Assembly (NCBI RefSeq): GCF_013402815.2
Contig: NZ_CP058601.1
Location: 744,001 to 808,000 of the forward strand
Length of the DNA stretch: 64,000 bases
Source: Natrinema halophilum
Lineage (GTDB): Archaea > Halobacteriota > Halobacteria > Halobacteriales > Natrialbaceae
Reading direction: 5' to 3'
The notes beneath the pieces were generated by a model that was given only the letters and a program-made list of their open reading frames with translations, made no database searches and was not told where the DNA came from. A program made the translations under genes and the position numbers. Shown in pieces: positions 44,196 through 52,223 of the stretch (position 1 is the first letter of the stretch; each line of letters begins with the position of its first letter).

Positions 44196-47100
44196 ATGAG
44201 CGTGCCTGAACGGCTCGCGAACGGTATTGCTACTCACACGCGGATCGTCCTGGTTGTACTCTTGCTTTCGACGGCAGTCGTCGGAGCGGGGATGCCACGG
44301 GTCGAGGACGACTCCTCGCTCTCCCAGTTCGAGGGAGACTCGCCCGAAGCGAAGGCCCTCGAGCGTAGCGTCGGCAACGATAGTAAAGAGGGGTACTTCA
44401 CGAGCGAGCAAGAGAAAAATACGACCCGCGTTCAACTAATTACCCGCGGCGATAACGTTCTTACCAGGGAGTCGTTGATTTCGTCCCTCGAATTCCAGCA
44501 GGAACTCCGAGCGAACGAATCGATCAATTCGACGCTCGCCGAGAATCAATCGATCATCGGCGTCGAGAACCTCGTCGCGGTCACGACGATCAGAAACGAA
44601 CGAGCCGCAGAATTGAACGAGACGAGCTCGCAGCTCCAGGACGGACTCAATCAGACGGTTGGACTCCAGCGCCAGTACGAGCAACTCAACGAATCGTACG
44701 AGAACGGTGCGATCAACCAGTCGCAGTATCAGACACAATCGGCCGAACTCGAAGCGCAGTTCGATTCCGTCTTCGAGACCGCAACAGAAGAGCTCGACGA
44801 GAACCAGACGGCTCAGTACGAATCGGCCGTCCAGCAGGCGCGAACGATCGAATCGCAGCGCTACGAGATCCGTTCACAGACGGAGAACCCGAGCGAAAGC
44901 ACAGAGTACCAGCAGCTTTCCGAAGAACTCGAGGGCGTCTATCGGGCCGGAACGGCCGGTGTTCTCGAGGCGGAGTATGCGGCACTGCAAAGCGAGGAGC
45001 AACCACCGCTCGACGAACAGATCGCGGCGCTCGAGGAACTGAGTGACGACGAATACGAGCGAATCCTCAAACAGACGCTCTCGTCGGACGGCTCGGACGA
45101 CGACTTCGCGATCGCGTTGATGCCGACGTCGTACGATCCGGGGACGGTGCAAGCCGACGCCCGGATGACGCTACTTTCCCAGTCGACTACCAGCGACGCC
45201 ACCGGTGGAATGGGCGGCGGTGCGGTTAGCGAACGGATCGTCGATAGCCAACTCGACATCCGTCAGCTAGCGGAGACACAGGAGCAAGACTACCTCATTT
45301 TCGGCGGCGGCGTCATGACCGACGAGATCGAGCGGTCTATGGGTGACAGTCTCGCCATCGTCGGCCCGCTCGCACTCCTGTTCGTCGTGATCGCGCTGTT
45401 GATTGCCTACCGTGACCTGCTCGACATCGTTCTCGGCATCGTCGGCATCGTCGCCGTCCTCGTCTGGACGTTCGGCTTCATGGGCTGGGCGGGAATCGCG
45501 TTCAACCAGATGTTCGTCGCGGTCCCAGTCCTGTTGATCGGGCTCTCGATCGACTACGCAATCCACGTCTTCATGCGCCACCGGGAACAGCGCGAGGAGA
45601 CCGGCACCACCGATAGCGTTCGCGGATCGATGTCGATTGCGCTCGCCGGTGTCGGCGTCGCCCTCGTCTGGGTGACCGCAACGACCGTCATCGGGTTCCT
45701 CTCGAACCTCGTCAGCCCGATCGGTCCCATTCGGGAGTTCGGCATCGTCAGTTCCGTCGGGATCGTTGCGGCGTTGATCGTCTTCGGTGCGCTGATCCCC
45801 GCGATCAAGATCGAAGGCGACGAATTCCTCGAGAAACACGGCTTCGACCGACAGAAACGCGCGTTCGGGACCGGTGATGGTCGGTTCAGCGACGCGCTCG
45901 CCGTCGGCTCGGTCGCCGCTCGAAAAGCGCCCATTATCGTCCTCATCGGCGCACTCGTCCTCTCCGCTGGCGGCGTCTACGGCGCGACACAGGTCGACAC
46001 CAGCTTCCAGCAGGAGGACTTCATCGCGGACACCCCGCCCGAGTGGACCAACAACCTTCCCGGATCGCTCCAGCCCGGCGAGTACCAGGTCAAAAACGAT
46101 CTCGACTACGTCAACGATCGCTTCCAGCGAGAGGATAGTCAGGCACAGATCCTCGTGGAAGGTGACGTCGCCAATCCCGACGTACTCGAGGAAATCGATA
46201 CTGCCCGGTCAGATGCCGCCGACAGCGACGTCGCCTACACGCTCGCGACCGGCGAAGCCGACGTGCAGGACCCGCTGTCGACCATGGAATCGGTCGCCGC
46301 ACGCAACGAGTCGTTCAACGAATCCTTTACCGCAGCCGACACTGACGACGACGGCGTCCCCGACGAGAACGTCTCCGCGCTGTACGATCAGCTGTTCGAA
46401 ATCGACGGGGAGGCTGCGAGTCAGGTCCTCCATCAGACCGACGGCGGGGAGTACGAGGCGACGCGACTCGTCATCGCCGTTCAGGGCAGCGCCTCGAGCA
46501 GCGAGTTGACCGAGGAGATGCGCGACATCGCGGGCGGCATCGAAGACGGGAGCGACGGTCGATGGAGCACGATCGCAACCGGCGATCCGATCGTGTTCTA
46601 CATCGTCGAGCAGGACCTGCTCGATACCGTCCTTGAAAGTCTCTTGATCACGCTCGTAGCCGTGTTCGCGTTCCTGACCGTCGCCTACCGATTGACGGGC
46701 AGTAGTGCGACGCTTGGAATCGTAACCCTGCTGCCGGTGGCGTTCTCGGTCAGTTGGATTCTCGGGACGATGTACCTCATCGGCATGCCCTTTAACGTGC
46801 TTACGGGGATGATCACGAGTCTCACGATCGGTCTCGGCGTCGCCTACAGCATTCACGTCAGCGATCGCTACTCGCTCGAACTCGAGCGACAGGGCAACGT
46901 CTGGTCTGCACTCCGGACCACGGTGACCGGAACCGGTGGGGCGCTGCTCGGAAGTGCAGCGACAACCGTCGGCGGGTTCGGAACGCTCGCGTTTGCAATC
47001 CTGCCGGCGCTCCAGCAGTTCGGCATCATTACCGCGCTTACCATCACCTACGCGTTCCTCTCGAGCGTCGTCGTCCTCCCAGCGCTGCTCGTGCTATGGA

Positions 47101-47225
47101 CGCGGTACTTCGGGCCGGACGTCTCCTTCGATCCGTCGGGTACCGCCCACCCGGCCACGGCAGCTAGCGACGGCGGCGTACCGCCCGCTGGTGACGACCG
47201 AACGACAGACGGTGACGAAGGGTGA
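44196..47225 (+). CDS. RND/MMPL-family exporter
   Basis: 1009 residues in two RND halves. Helix 1 is at about 14-33. A large outer loop to about 385 contains a Gln/Glu/Asn-rich, heptad-like region (about 130-290, LQRQYEQLNESY, QYQTQSAELEAQFD). Helices at about 388-545 include FVAVPVLLIGLSIDYAIHVFMRHR. A second outer loop (about 590-800) follows, then the last helices with TSLTIGLGVAYSIHVSDRY and VGGFGTLAFAILPALQQFG. The Asp residues in DYAIH and on the second half suit proton or cation coupling. The substrate may be a lipid or hydrophobic compound. It ends in overlap with a TrmB-type gene. Confidence 0.93.
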   Translation: MSVPERLANGIATHTRIVLVVLLLSTAVVGAGMPRVEDDSSLSQFEGDSPEAKALERSVGNDSKEGYFTSEQEKNTTRVQLITRGDNVLTRESLISSLEFQQELRANESINSTLAENQSIIGVENLVAVTTIRNERAAELNETSSQLQDGLNQTVGLQRQYEQLNESYENGAINQSQYQTQSAELEAQFDSVFETATEELDENQTAQYESAVQQARTIESQRYEIRSQTENPSESTEYQQLSEELEGVYRAGTAGVLEAEYAALQSEEQPPLDEQIAALEELSDDEYERILKQTLSSDGSDDDFAIALMPTSYDPGTVQADARMTLLSQSTTSDATGGMGGGAVSERIVDSQLDIRQLAETQEQDYLIFGGGVMTDEIERSMGDSLAIVGPLALLFVVIALLIAYRDLLDIVLGIVGIVAVLVWTFGFMGWAGIAFNQMFVAVPVLLIGLSIDYAIHVFMRHREQREETGTTDSVRGSMSIALAGVGVALVWVTATTVIGFLSNLVSPIGPIREFGIVSSVGIVAALIVFGALIPAIKIEGDEFLEKHGFDRQKRAFGTGDGRFSDALAVGSVAARKAPIIVLIGALVLSAGGVYGATQVDTSFQQEDFIADTPPEWTNNLPGSLQPGEYQVKNDLDYVNDRFQREDSQAQILVEGDVANPDVLEEIDTARSDAADSDVAYTLATGEADVQDPLSTMESVAARNESFNESFTAADTDDDGVPDENVSALYDQLFEIDGEAASQVLHQTDGGEYEATRLVIAVQGSASSSELTEEMRDIAGGIEDGSDGRWSTIATGDPIVFYIVEQDLLDTVLESLLITLVAVFAFLTVAYRLTGSSATLGIVTLLPVAFSVSWILGTMYLIGMPFNVLTGMITSLTIGLGVAYSIHVSDRYSLELERQGNVWSALRTTVTGTGGALLGSAATTVGGFGTLAFAILPALQQFGIITALTITYAFLSSVVVLPALLVLWTRYFGPDVSFDPSGTAHPATAASDGGVPPAGDDRTTDGDEG

Positions 47226-47995
47226 CCGACGACGAAAACGCGGCCGTCGACGCGTTCGAGGGTCTCGGACTGACCAGCTACGAGGCCAAGGTGTTCATCG
47301 CGCTTCACAGACTCGGCGCGGGGACGGCACGAGACGTCGCCGACGTTACCGACGTTCCCCGATCACAGGTATACAGCGTCGCAGAGAGCTTAGAAGAGCA
47401 CGGGCTGCTCGAGGTCCAGCAATCGAATCCGATCCGTTACCGGCCGGTCAGCGTCGACGAGGCACGCGAGACCCTCCGGGACCGATTCGAACGCGAGCAA
47501 GATCGCGCCTTCGAGTACGTCGATACCGTTAAAGACGAACCCGGGGGCGAGGAAACGCAGGAGGACATCTGGACGGTTCGCGGTCGCGATCGCATCGACG
47601 ATCGAATCGTCGATATCCTCTCGCAAGCGGAGGAACGGATCGTCTTCGGCACGCGGCTCCCGGAGTTGATCACGGACTCGATCGAACGGACGCTCGCCAA
47701 GCGGGCGGCGGCCGGCGTTAACGTCGCCGTCGTTAGTCGGGTGGACGGGGTCCGGAATCGGTTTGAGGATGTCGAAGGCGTTTCCGTCGACACCCCACCG
47801 GCCCACCGGGCAGACGAGCAACGGTCGGGACGGATCGTCGTCTGTGACGACGATGCCATCCTCCTGAGCGTTCTCGGAACCGAACGCAGCGAGACGGCGA
47901 TCTGGAGTTCCGGCTCGCTGTTCGCGTCCGTCCTGATTCAGCTGATCGAGGCCAGCGACGAAGTACCGGTCGAAACCGATACGCACGGACGCTGA
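47222..47995 (+). CDS. TrmB-family transcription regulator
   Basis: 257 residues from a GTG at 47222 that overlaps the exporter stop (GTGA). N-terminal winged helix: AFEGLGLTSYEAKVFIALHRLGAGTARDVADVTDVPRSQVYSVAESLEEHGLLEVQQ. The C-terminal part (about 115-245) has a phospholipase-D-like regulator fold: DIWTVRGRDRIDDRIVDILSQAEERIVFG and SGRIVVCDDDAILLSVLG. It is short compared with sugar-binding TrmB proteins. Coupled to the exporter, it probably controls that gene in response to the exported compound. Confidence 0.92.
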   Translation: MTDDENAAVDAFEGLGLTSYEAKVFIALHRLGAGTARDVADVTDVPRSQVYSVAESLEEHGLLEVQQSNPIRYRPVSVDEARETLRDRFEREQDRAFEYVDTVKDEPGGEETQEDIWTVRGRDRIDDRIVDILSQAEERIVFGTRLPELITDSIERTLAKRAAAGVNVAVVSRVDGVRNRFEDVEGVSVDTPPAHRADEQRSGRIVVCDDDAILLSVLGTERSETAIWSSGSLFASVLIQLIEASDEVPVETDTHGR

Positions 47996-48004
47996 GCGGC
48001 GCGC

Positions 48005-49072
48005 TCAATCGAGCCGGTACCGCAACAGCGCCGCGATACCGCCGAGATTCGACAGTTGCTGTCCGGGCGGGAACTCGCTCGAGAAGACGGTCACCTCGCC
48101 GCCTTTTTGCTCGGTCGTTCGGACGATGTCGTCTACGTCGACCGCCCACTCGCCGTCGGGACCGCGTTCCTGCCGAAGCCGGTCGTCGAGGACGAGCAAG
48201 CGCTCGATCGCGCCGAACTCCGCGGCCTGCTGGACCGATTCGGGACCGTAGGATGCTTTCGCTCCATCTGCGATACGGCGGGTGAGTTCGTCGATGTACT
48301 CCGCTTCGCTCTCGATTCGAGTTTCCTCCTGTACGTCTGCAACGGCGCCTCGTTTGAGCACCTCGTGAACGCCGCGGTCGCCGACGGCGGACGTATCGAC
48401 CATCGTAATCAACTCGGCAACCTCGGGCTCGTTCTTCTCGAGATACTTGCGGGCATCCTGTTTCGTGAAGCCGGGGCCTGCGAGAATGATCGCGTCGACT
48501 TCGAGCCGTTTCAGGACGGCCGCGAGTTCGGCGAACAGTTCGGAGCGCTCACGGGCATACTCTCCCTTCCCGGTCGGACCCGTAATCGTCGCCCGCTCCT
48601 CGGTCCCGTACTGGGCTACGGTGTGAACGTGTGCCTGACCTTCCTCGACGGTGGCGATCGCGACGTCCGGGTTTTCAGTCGCTTCCTCGGCCTCCTCGAG
48701 TCGCGCTTCCTGATCGGGTTTGAACCACTTCTCGATCGAGATCTCGTCACGTTCCTCGACGTTCAGCGTGTGGTGAAAACCGAGCTGATCTTCCCGTGAG
48801 CAGGCGACGATCTCACCGCCGACCCGTAGCCGATTGGCGAACTTGTGGAACTCGATGTCCTCGACGGCGATTGCGACCCACATGTGTTCGCGCTCGCCGC
48901 CGGTATCCCGCATCTGGTCGTCGTTGCGCTGGATGCGACGGGTCGTATCGCCGGCGACGCGATCGCCGGGCTCGAGGACGTACTGGAGGTGCCAGAGGTC
49001 GTCGACGCTCTCGGGAACGACGGTAACCCGCTCGCGGCCGCCCTCGATCTCCTCCCGGTCTTTGATCTGCAT
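48005..49072 (-). CDS. pelA: mRNA surveillance protein Pelota
   Basis: 355 residues with three eRF1-like domains. The N-terminal Sm-like domain contains [20 protein letters not shown] and the [25 protein letters not shown] strand set. The middle domain has [11 protein letters not shown] and [25 protein letters not shown], and there is no GGQ, as expected for Pelota. The C-terminal domain reads [43 protein letters not shown]. It binds the empty A site of stalled ribosomes with aEF1A to split them. RqcH is encoded 3 kb away. Confidence 0.97.
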   Translation of the reverse strand: MQIKDREEIEGGRERVTVVPESVDDLWHLQYVLEPGDRVAGDTTRRIQRNDDQMRDTGGEREHMWVAIAVEDIEFHKFANRLRVGGEIVACSREDQLGFHHTLNVEERDEISIEKWFKPDQEARLEEAEEATENPDVAIATVEEGQAHVHTVAQYGTEERATITGPTGKGEYARERSELFAELAAVLKRLEVDAIILAGPGFTKQDARKYLEKNEPEVAELITMVDTSAVGDRGVHEVLKRGAVADVQEETRIESEAEYIDELTRRIADGAKASYGPESVQQAAEFGAIERLLVLDDRLRQERGPDGEWAVDVDDIVRTTEQKGGEVTVFSSEFPPGQQLSNLGGIAALLRYRLD

Positions 49073-49268
49073 GGACAGACGTTATCGGGGTGTCGGTAAG
49101 TGGACTGCGGTCGGCGGATACCGGTGTGGTCGCTCGGTCGCTACTGACGCGTCGATTTCCGTTGGACGACTCTGTGGCACTGCCAGTAAAACACGGATAG
49201 TTTGCTATTCGTTCACGTTTGACACAGTTAGGGCGCACCGTCATTGCCGCTCGTCGCCTCTTTGGCGT

Positions 49269-49856
49269 ATGGACAATAAATACGGCACACGCCTCGAAGA
49301 CTTCGGCGTCCGTTCGCTCGTGACTCACGCTATCATGGCGGTGGCATTTGGCGGGGCAATCGCGACCGGGCTACTCGTCGATGGGCGAATCGGGCTCGTC
49401 TCGTTCGTCGCGTTACTCAACTTCACTGCAGGACTGTGGGTCGCACAGTCGGTTCACTCCCTGGGGAACGCACGGACCGACGATTCGTACAACGGAATCG
49501 TGTCGGTGTTACTCGATACGTCCGGCGAGAAGACGTACCACGGATTCGATGCCGGTCGATTGGGCCGTTTGCTCGGGTTGATCGCCGCCGTGACCGCAGT
49601 TTCGCTGCTGACCGCCGGTCAGGTTCTCTCGGGACCAGTGGCAGCAATCGGCGTCGTCGCGATCGGAAGCGTCGCACTCGTAACTGCGATGGTCGGTTTC
49701 CTGATCGCCCTCGGTTCGTCCTACGATGAGTCCGAACGGTACGTGAATCGGGAAACGGGCGATACCATGACGAAATCACCCACTCAACGGCAGACTGGGG
49801 CCGTGACGGGTTCCCAACGGCAAACCGGAACTGAACCGGACGTCGCCGACGAGTAG
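49269..49856 (+). CDS. Membrane protein, haloarchaeal family
   Basis: 195 residues from the ATG at 49269 (MDNKYGTRLEDFGVRSLV). Four hydrophobic helices lie at about 18-38, 41-60, 100-118 and 124-147, with a Tyr/Asp-rich loop NARTDDSYNGIVSVLLDTSGEKTYHGFD between helices 2 and 3. The hydrophilic Gln/Thr-rich tail contains a small repeat (QRQTGAVTGSQRQTG). No family recognised. It is divergent from pelA. Confidence 0.6.
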   Translation: MDNKYGTRLEDFGVRSLVTHAIMAVAFGGAIATGLLVDGRIGLVSFVALLNFTAGLWVAQSVHSLGNARTDDSYNGIVSVLLDTSGEKTYHGFDAGRLGRLLGLIAAVTAVSLLTAGQVLSGPVAAIGVVAIGSVALVTAMVGFLIALGSSYDESERYVNRETGDTMTKSPTQRQTGAVTGSQRQTGTEPDVADE

Positions 49857-50046
49857 CGTGCGCCGTCCGATGGACGGTTTTCGAGTGTACCGATAACCGA
49901 CACGGCTCGTTTTTCTTCGAACGTCGCATCGAACTGGTCCGCTGCTCTGAGAGTCGATGCCGCTCATACGTTGTTAGGTTTAAGTTGGTGAGGGTGGCCG
50001 CGACGAGTAGAGGCGCAGGCAGAGACGGCTCACCGTAACACACATA

Positions 50047-50592
50047 ATGACTGACTCAGCCACAGACTCGTCGCGAACGATCCGGATAGAACTCTTTCTC
50101 CGGAAGCGCGTCTCAGCCGATACCGTGGAGGTGCTCAGAGAGACAGTCGACCGGTCGCGTCGTCTCAAGGAGCAAGACGGAAACGTCGACGTGCACGTCG
50201 AGACGTGGTCGTCGACGCTGCCTGCGATCGAGTCGCTGGGGGACTCCGAGCGTTCGGTTACCCTGACGGTCGATGCGTTCCAGGACTGGGCTGACCGGGA
50301 AGGATATACACTTCGACCCGCGTTCGAACGGCGCGAAACTCCCTCTCGACTCGGTCACGACCCGGTGACGGAAATCCGGGTACCGGTCGTGTGCGTCGCC
50401 GTTTACGTGAACGACGATCTTACGTACGTTGCGCCTTGTTCAGACGGTGACCGAACGTACAGCGTCGACCAGTGTCTCGCAGCGCTTGAACGTGACGAGA
50501 CCGCCCCCTTTTTCGCCCGTGGTGACCCGCACGTCTCATCTCGAGACTGGTCCGGCGACTGCGTCGAGAACGCCGTTCAGGAATCGGAGTAG
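50047..50592 (+). CDS. Conserved haloarchaeal cytosolic protein (HTH-domain-annotated type)
   Basis: 181 residues, acidic. Starts SSRTIRIELFLRKRVSADTVEVLRETVDRSRRL, then FQDWADREGYTLRPAFERRE, EIRVPVVCVAVYVNDDLTYVAPCSDGDRTYSVDQCLAALE. This order (IRIELFVR.., W..R, PVLALAVYED.LVFVTPCSDG..TVED.L.AL) recurs in many haloarchaeal proteins, sometimes annotated as HTH-domain proteins; the biochemical role is unknown. It stands alone. Confidence 0.65.
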   Translation: MTDSATDSSRTIRIELFLRKRVSADTVEVLRETVDRSRRLKEQDGNVDVHVETWSSTLPAIESLGDSERSVTLTVDAFQDWADREGYTLRPAFERRETPSRLGHDPVTEIRVPVVCVAVYVNDDLTYVAPCSDGDRTYSVDQCLAALERDETAPFFARGDPHVSSRDWSGDCVENAVQESE

Positions 50593-50664
50593 CGACGGGA
50601 GGTCGCATCACTGTCGGTTCGTTCGCGTCGAACTCGGTATCTCCTCGATGCTCCGCGCCGGACG

Positions 50665-50706
50665 ATTAGTTACGAATGTCGTCTAATTAGTTACGAATGT
50701 CGTCTA
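50665..50706. repeat. Exact tandem 21-bp duplication over a stop codon
   Basis: ATTAGTTACGAATGTCGTCTA occurs at 50665-50685 and again at 50686-50706. The unit holds the last codons and stop of the minus-strand gene that ends at 50687, so a second in-frame copy DDIRN plus stop follows the first. Confidence 0.85.
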
Positions 50707-50980
50707 TTTTCTCCTTGGCTTTCTCGAGACCAGACTCGAACGTCTCCTCGATTTCTTCGACGGATCGTTCGACGTAGTGCACCCGAGCCCTGGGTATTCG
50801 ACGAACGACGTCGTTTCCGTCGTCGTCGGTCCCGTACTCGAACAACCAGTGATCCTGAAAGTAGGCGATGCGATCGTTGTCGACGGTCACTCGCTCGACG
50901 CCATCGTCTGGCGTTTCGTAGACGATGGTCGCGGTCCCGACCTCGAGATCCGATTCGGTGTCGGTGTTGATTTCCACCAT
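50687..50980 (-). CDS. Small conserved haloarchaeal protein
   Basis: 97 residues, acidic. It is beta-rich at first (GTATIVYETPDDGVERVTVDNDRIAYFQDHWLFEYG) and ends in a helix (VEEIEETFESGLEKAKEKIDDIRN) that could be a coiled coil. No family name recalled. Its last codons are duplicated in tandem just beyond the stop. Confidence 0.65.
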   Translation of the reverse strand: MVEINTDTESDLEVGTATIVYETPDDGVERVTVDNDRIAYFQDHWLFEYGTDDDGNDVVRRIPRARVHYVERSVEEIEETFESGLEKAKEKIDDIRN

Positions 50981-51050
50981 GGTCGGTTATCGGTGGTCGA
51001 TCGTGTAATCGTGAGCCCAGCAGGTGCGTGGAGCGAAACCGTGAACCAAG

Positions 51051-51191
51051 TCATTGTACGGGATTGAACGCGAGGAACACGAAGAAACCGACCACGAGAG
51101 CCAGTGAGACGACGACTGCGGCGATGATACCTGCACTCACGAACTGTCCGCCGCCGAGAAGCGCGGGTGCGAGTTCACGGGATACTGTCAT
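51051..51191 (-). CDS. 46-residue single-helix membrane protein
   Basis: The minus-strand frame from the ATG at 51191 to the TGA at 51051-51053 encodes MTVSRELAPALLGGGQF, one hydrophobic helix (AGIIAAVVVSLALVVGFFVFLAF) and NPVQ. The coherent membrane segment and haloarchaeal codon choice support a real small gene despite its size. Function unknown. Confidence 0.5.
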   Translation of the reverse strand: MTVSRELAPALLGGGQFVSAGIIAAVVVSLALVVGFFVFLAFNPVQ

Positions 51192-51710
51192 CGGCGATGC
51201 TAGTTCGGTCGCGAGCTATCACCGTTGCCCCGACTATATCGTGCTCCCGATTTCCTGGTTGAGCGTCGATCCGATCCGATCCATCAGTTCGTAGCACAGT
51301 TTTCTATCCGGCTACCGCCGTTGATTCGAAGAACCCGGTGCGTACAGACGACGGAGACACGACCGTGCGTCTGGCGAGGATGGATCGTCTCGAACTGATG
51401 ACCAGAGGCAATGTCTGGCGAGGTCTACGCCTCGAGCCGACGGTGGACCAGGCACTATAAATCTCGCACCGCTTTCAGCCACTTCATTGTGGGATGGGAA
51501 AGGTATTAATAATGGATATAATTATATAGAATTATTTATGGGAATGGCAAGAAGACAGTAGAATGGTTTTCCGAGTATAGGTCAAACTGCTGATCTGGGG
51601 TTTGAAGCACAAACTATCTATTTAAATGTAATACTTGTGATTAAGTTTTTTATTTGATGTATATGCGATACAGTAAAATAGGAGGATTACGTTAGAATGA
51701 TTGAACACCA
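51192..51710. other. Intergenic region including an AT-rich island
   Basis: About 520 bp. The first half is ordinary GC-rich DNA without a recognised gene. From about 51495 to 51696 the DNA becomes strongly AT-rich (ATTAATAATGGATATAATTAT, TTTTTTATTTG), unlike the rest of the window. It must contain the promoter of the DUF4870 gene. A GGAGG at 51681-51685 precedes an ATG at 51697 that opens a 12-codon frame overlapping the start of that gene. Confidence 0.6.
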
Positions 51711-51735
51711 ATGTCTGCACAAAATGAAGCGATAA
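51697..51735 (+). CDS. 12-codon ORF overlapping the start of the DUF4870 gene
   Basis: The ATG at 51697 is 11 nt after a GGAGG Shine-Dalgarno. It encodes MIEHQCLHKMKR and a TAA at 51733-51735, in another frame than the DUF4870 gene, whose ATG at 51711 lies inside it. The SD is too far (25 nt) to serve the ATG at 51711 directly, so this small frame may recruit ribosomes. Speculative. Confidence 0.3.
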   Translation: MIEHQCLHKMKR

Positions 51736-52130
51736 GTAGCCCGGAATCTGCCGCATCGACAGCGACGAGCGTGGGTCCGGATGGAAACGTCTTGGGTGCG
51801 TTATCGTACATCCTCTCTCCAATAGGGGGGATACTCGTATATCTCCTCGAGGAGGAAAACGAGTTCGCCCGCTTCCACGCCGCCCAGAGCATCGTCTTCG
51901 GAGTCGCTGCGTTGGCGATCTCCACCACGGTCTGGGTGTTCTCCACCGTCTTTTCGCTGCTCATGCCCGACCTTCTCGGCTTTCTGGTCTGGCTGATTTC
52001 GTTCCTGGCCCAGGGTGGTATTGGCCTCGTCCTGTTCGTCATGTGGGCGTACCTCTTCATCATGGCGTTCCAGGGAAAGCGGACGAGCCTCCCGGTAGTG
52101 GGTTCGATCGCCGAATCGTACCTCCTCTAA
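51711..52130 (+). CDS. DUF4870 membrane protein
   Basis: 139 residues. After a Ser/Ala-rich tail the DUF4870/Tic20-like pattern appears: GALSYILSPIGGILVYLLEEENEFARFHAAQSIVFGVAALAIS, then two further helices and a final MAFQGKRTSLPVVGSIAESYLL. Four helices in all. The family is widespread in bacteria and archaea, of unknown role. The preceding AT-rich island suggests strong or special control. Confidence 0.9.
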   Translation: MSAQNEAISSPESAASTATSVGPDGNVLGALSYILSPIGGILVYLLEEENEFARFHAAQSIVFGVAALAISTTVWVFSTVFSLLMPDLLGFLVWLISFLAQGGIGLVLFVMWAYLFIMAFQGKRTSLPVVGSIAESYLL

Positions 52131-52223
52131 CGCGACCACCGATTCCTCCGCACAGTCAGCCCTCCGTCCGACTTTGACGCGAAGATGGAGTGATACCGAA
52201 CTGCAGTCGGCTGTGGGCCGTCG

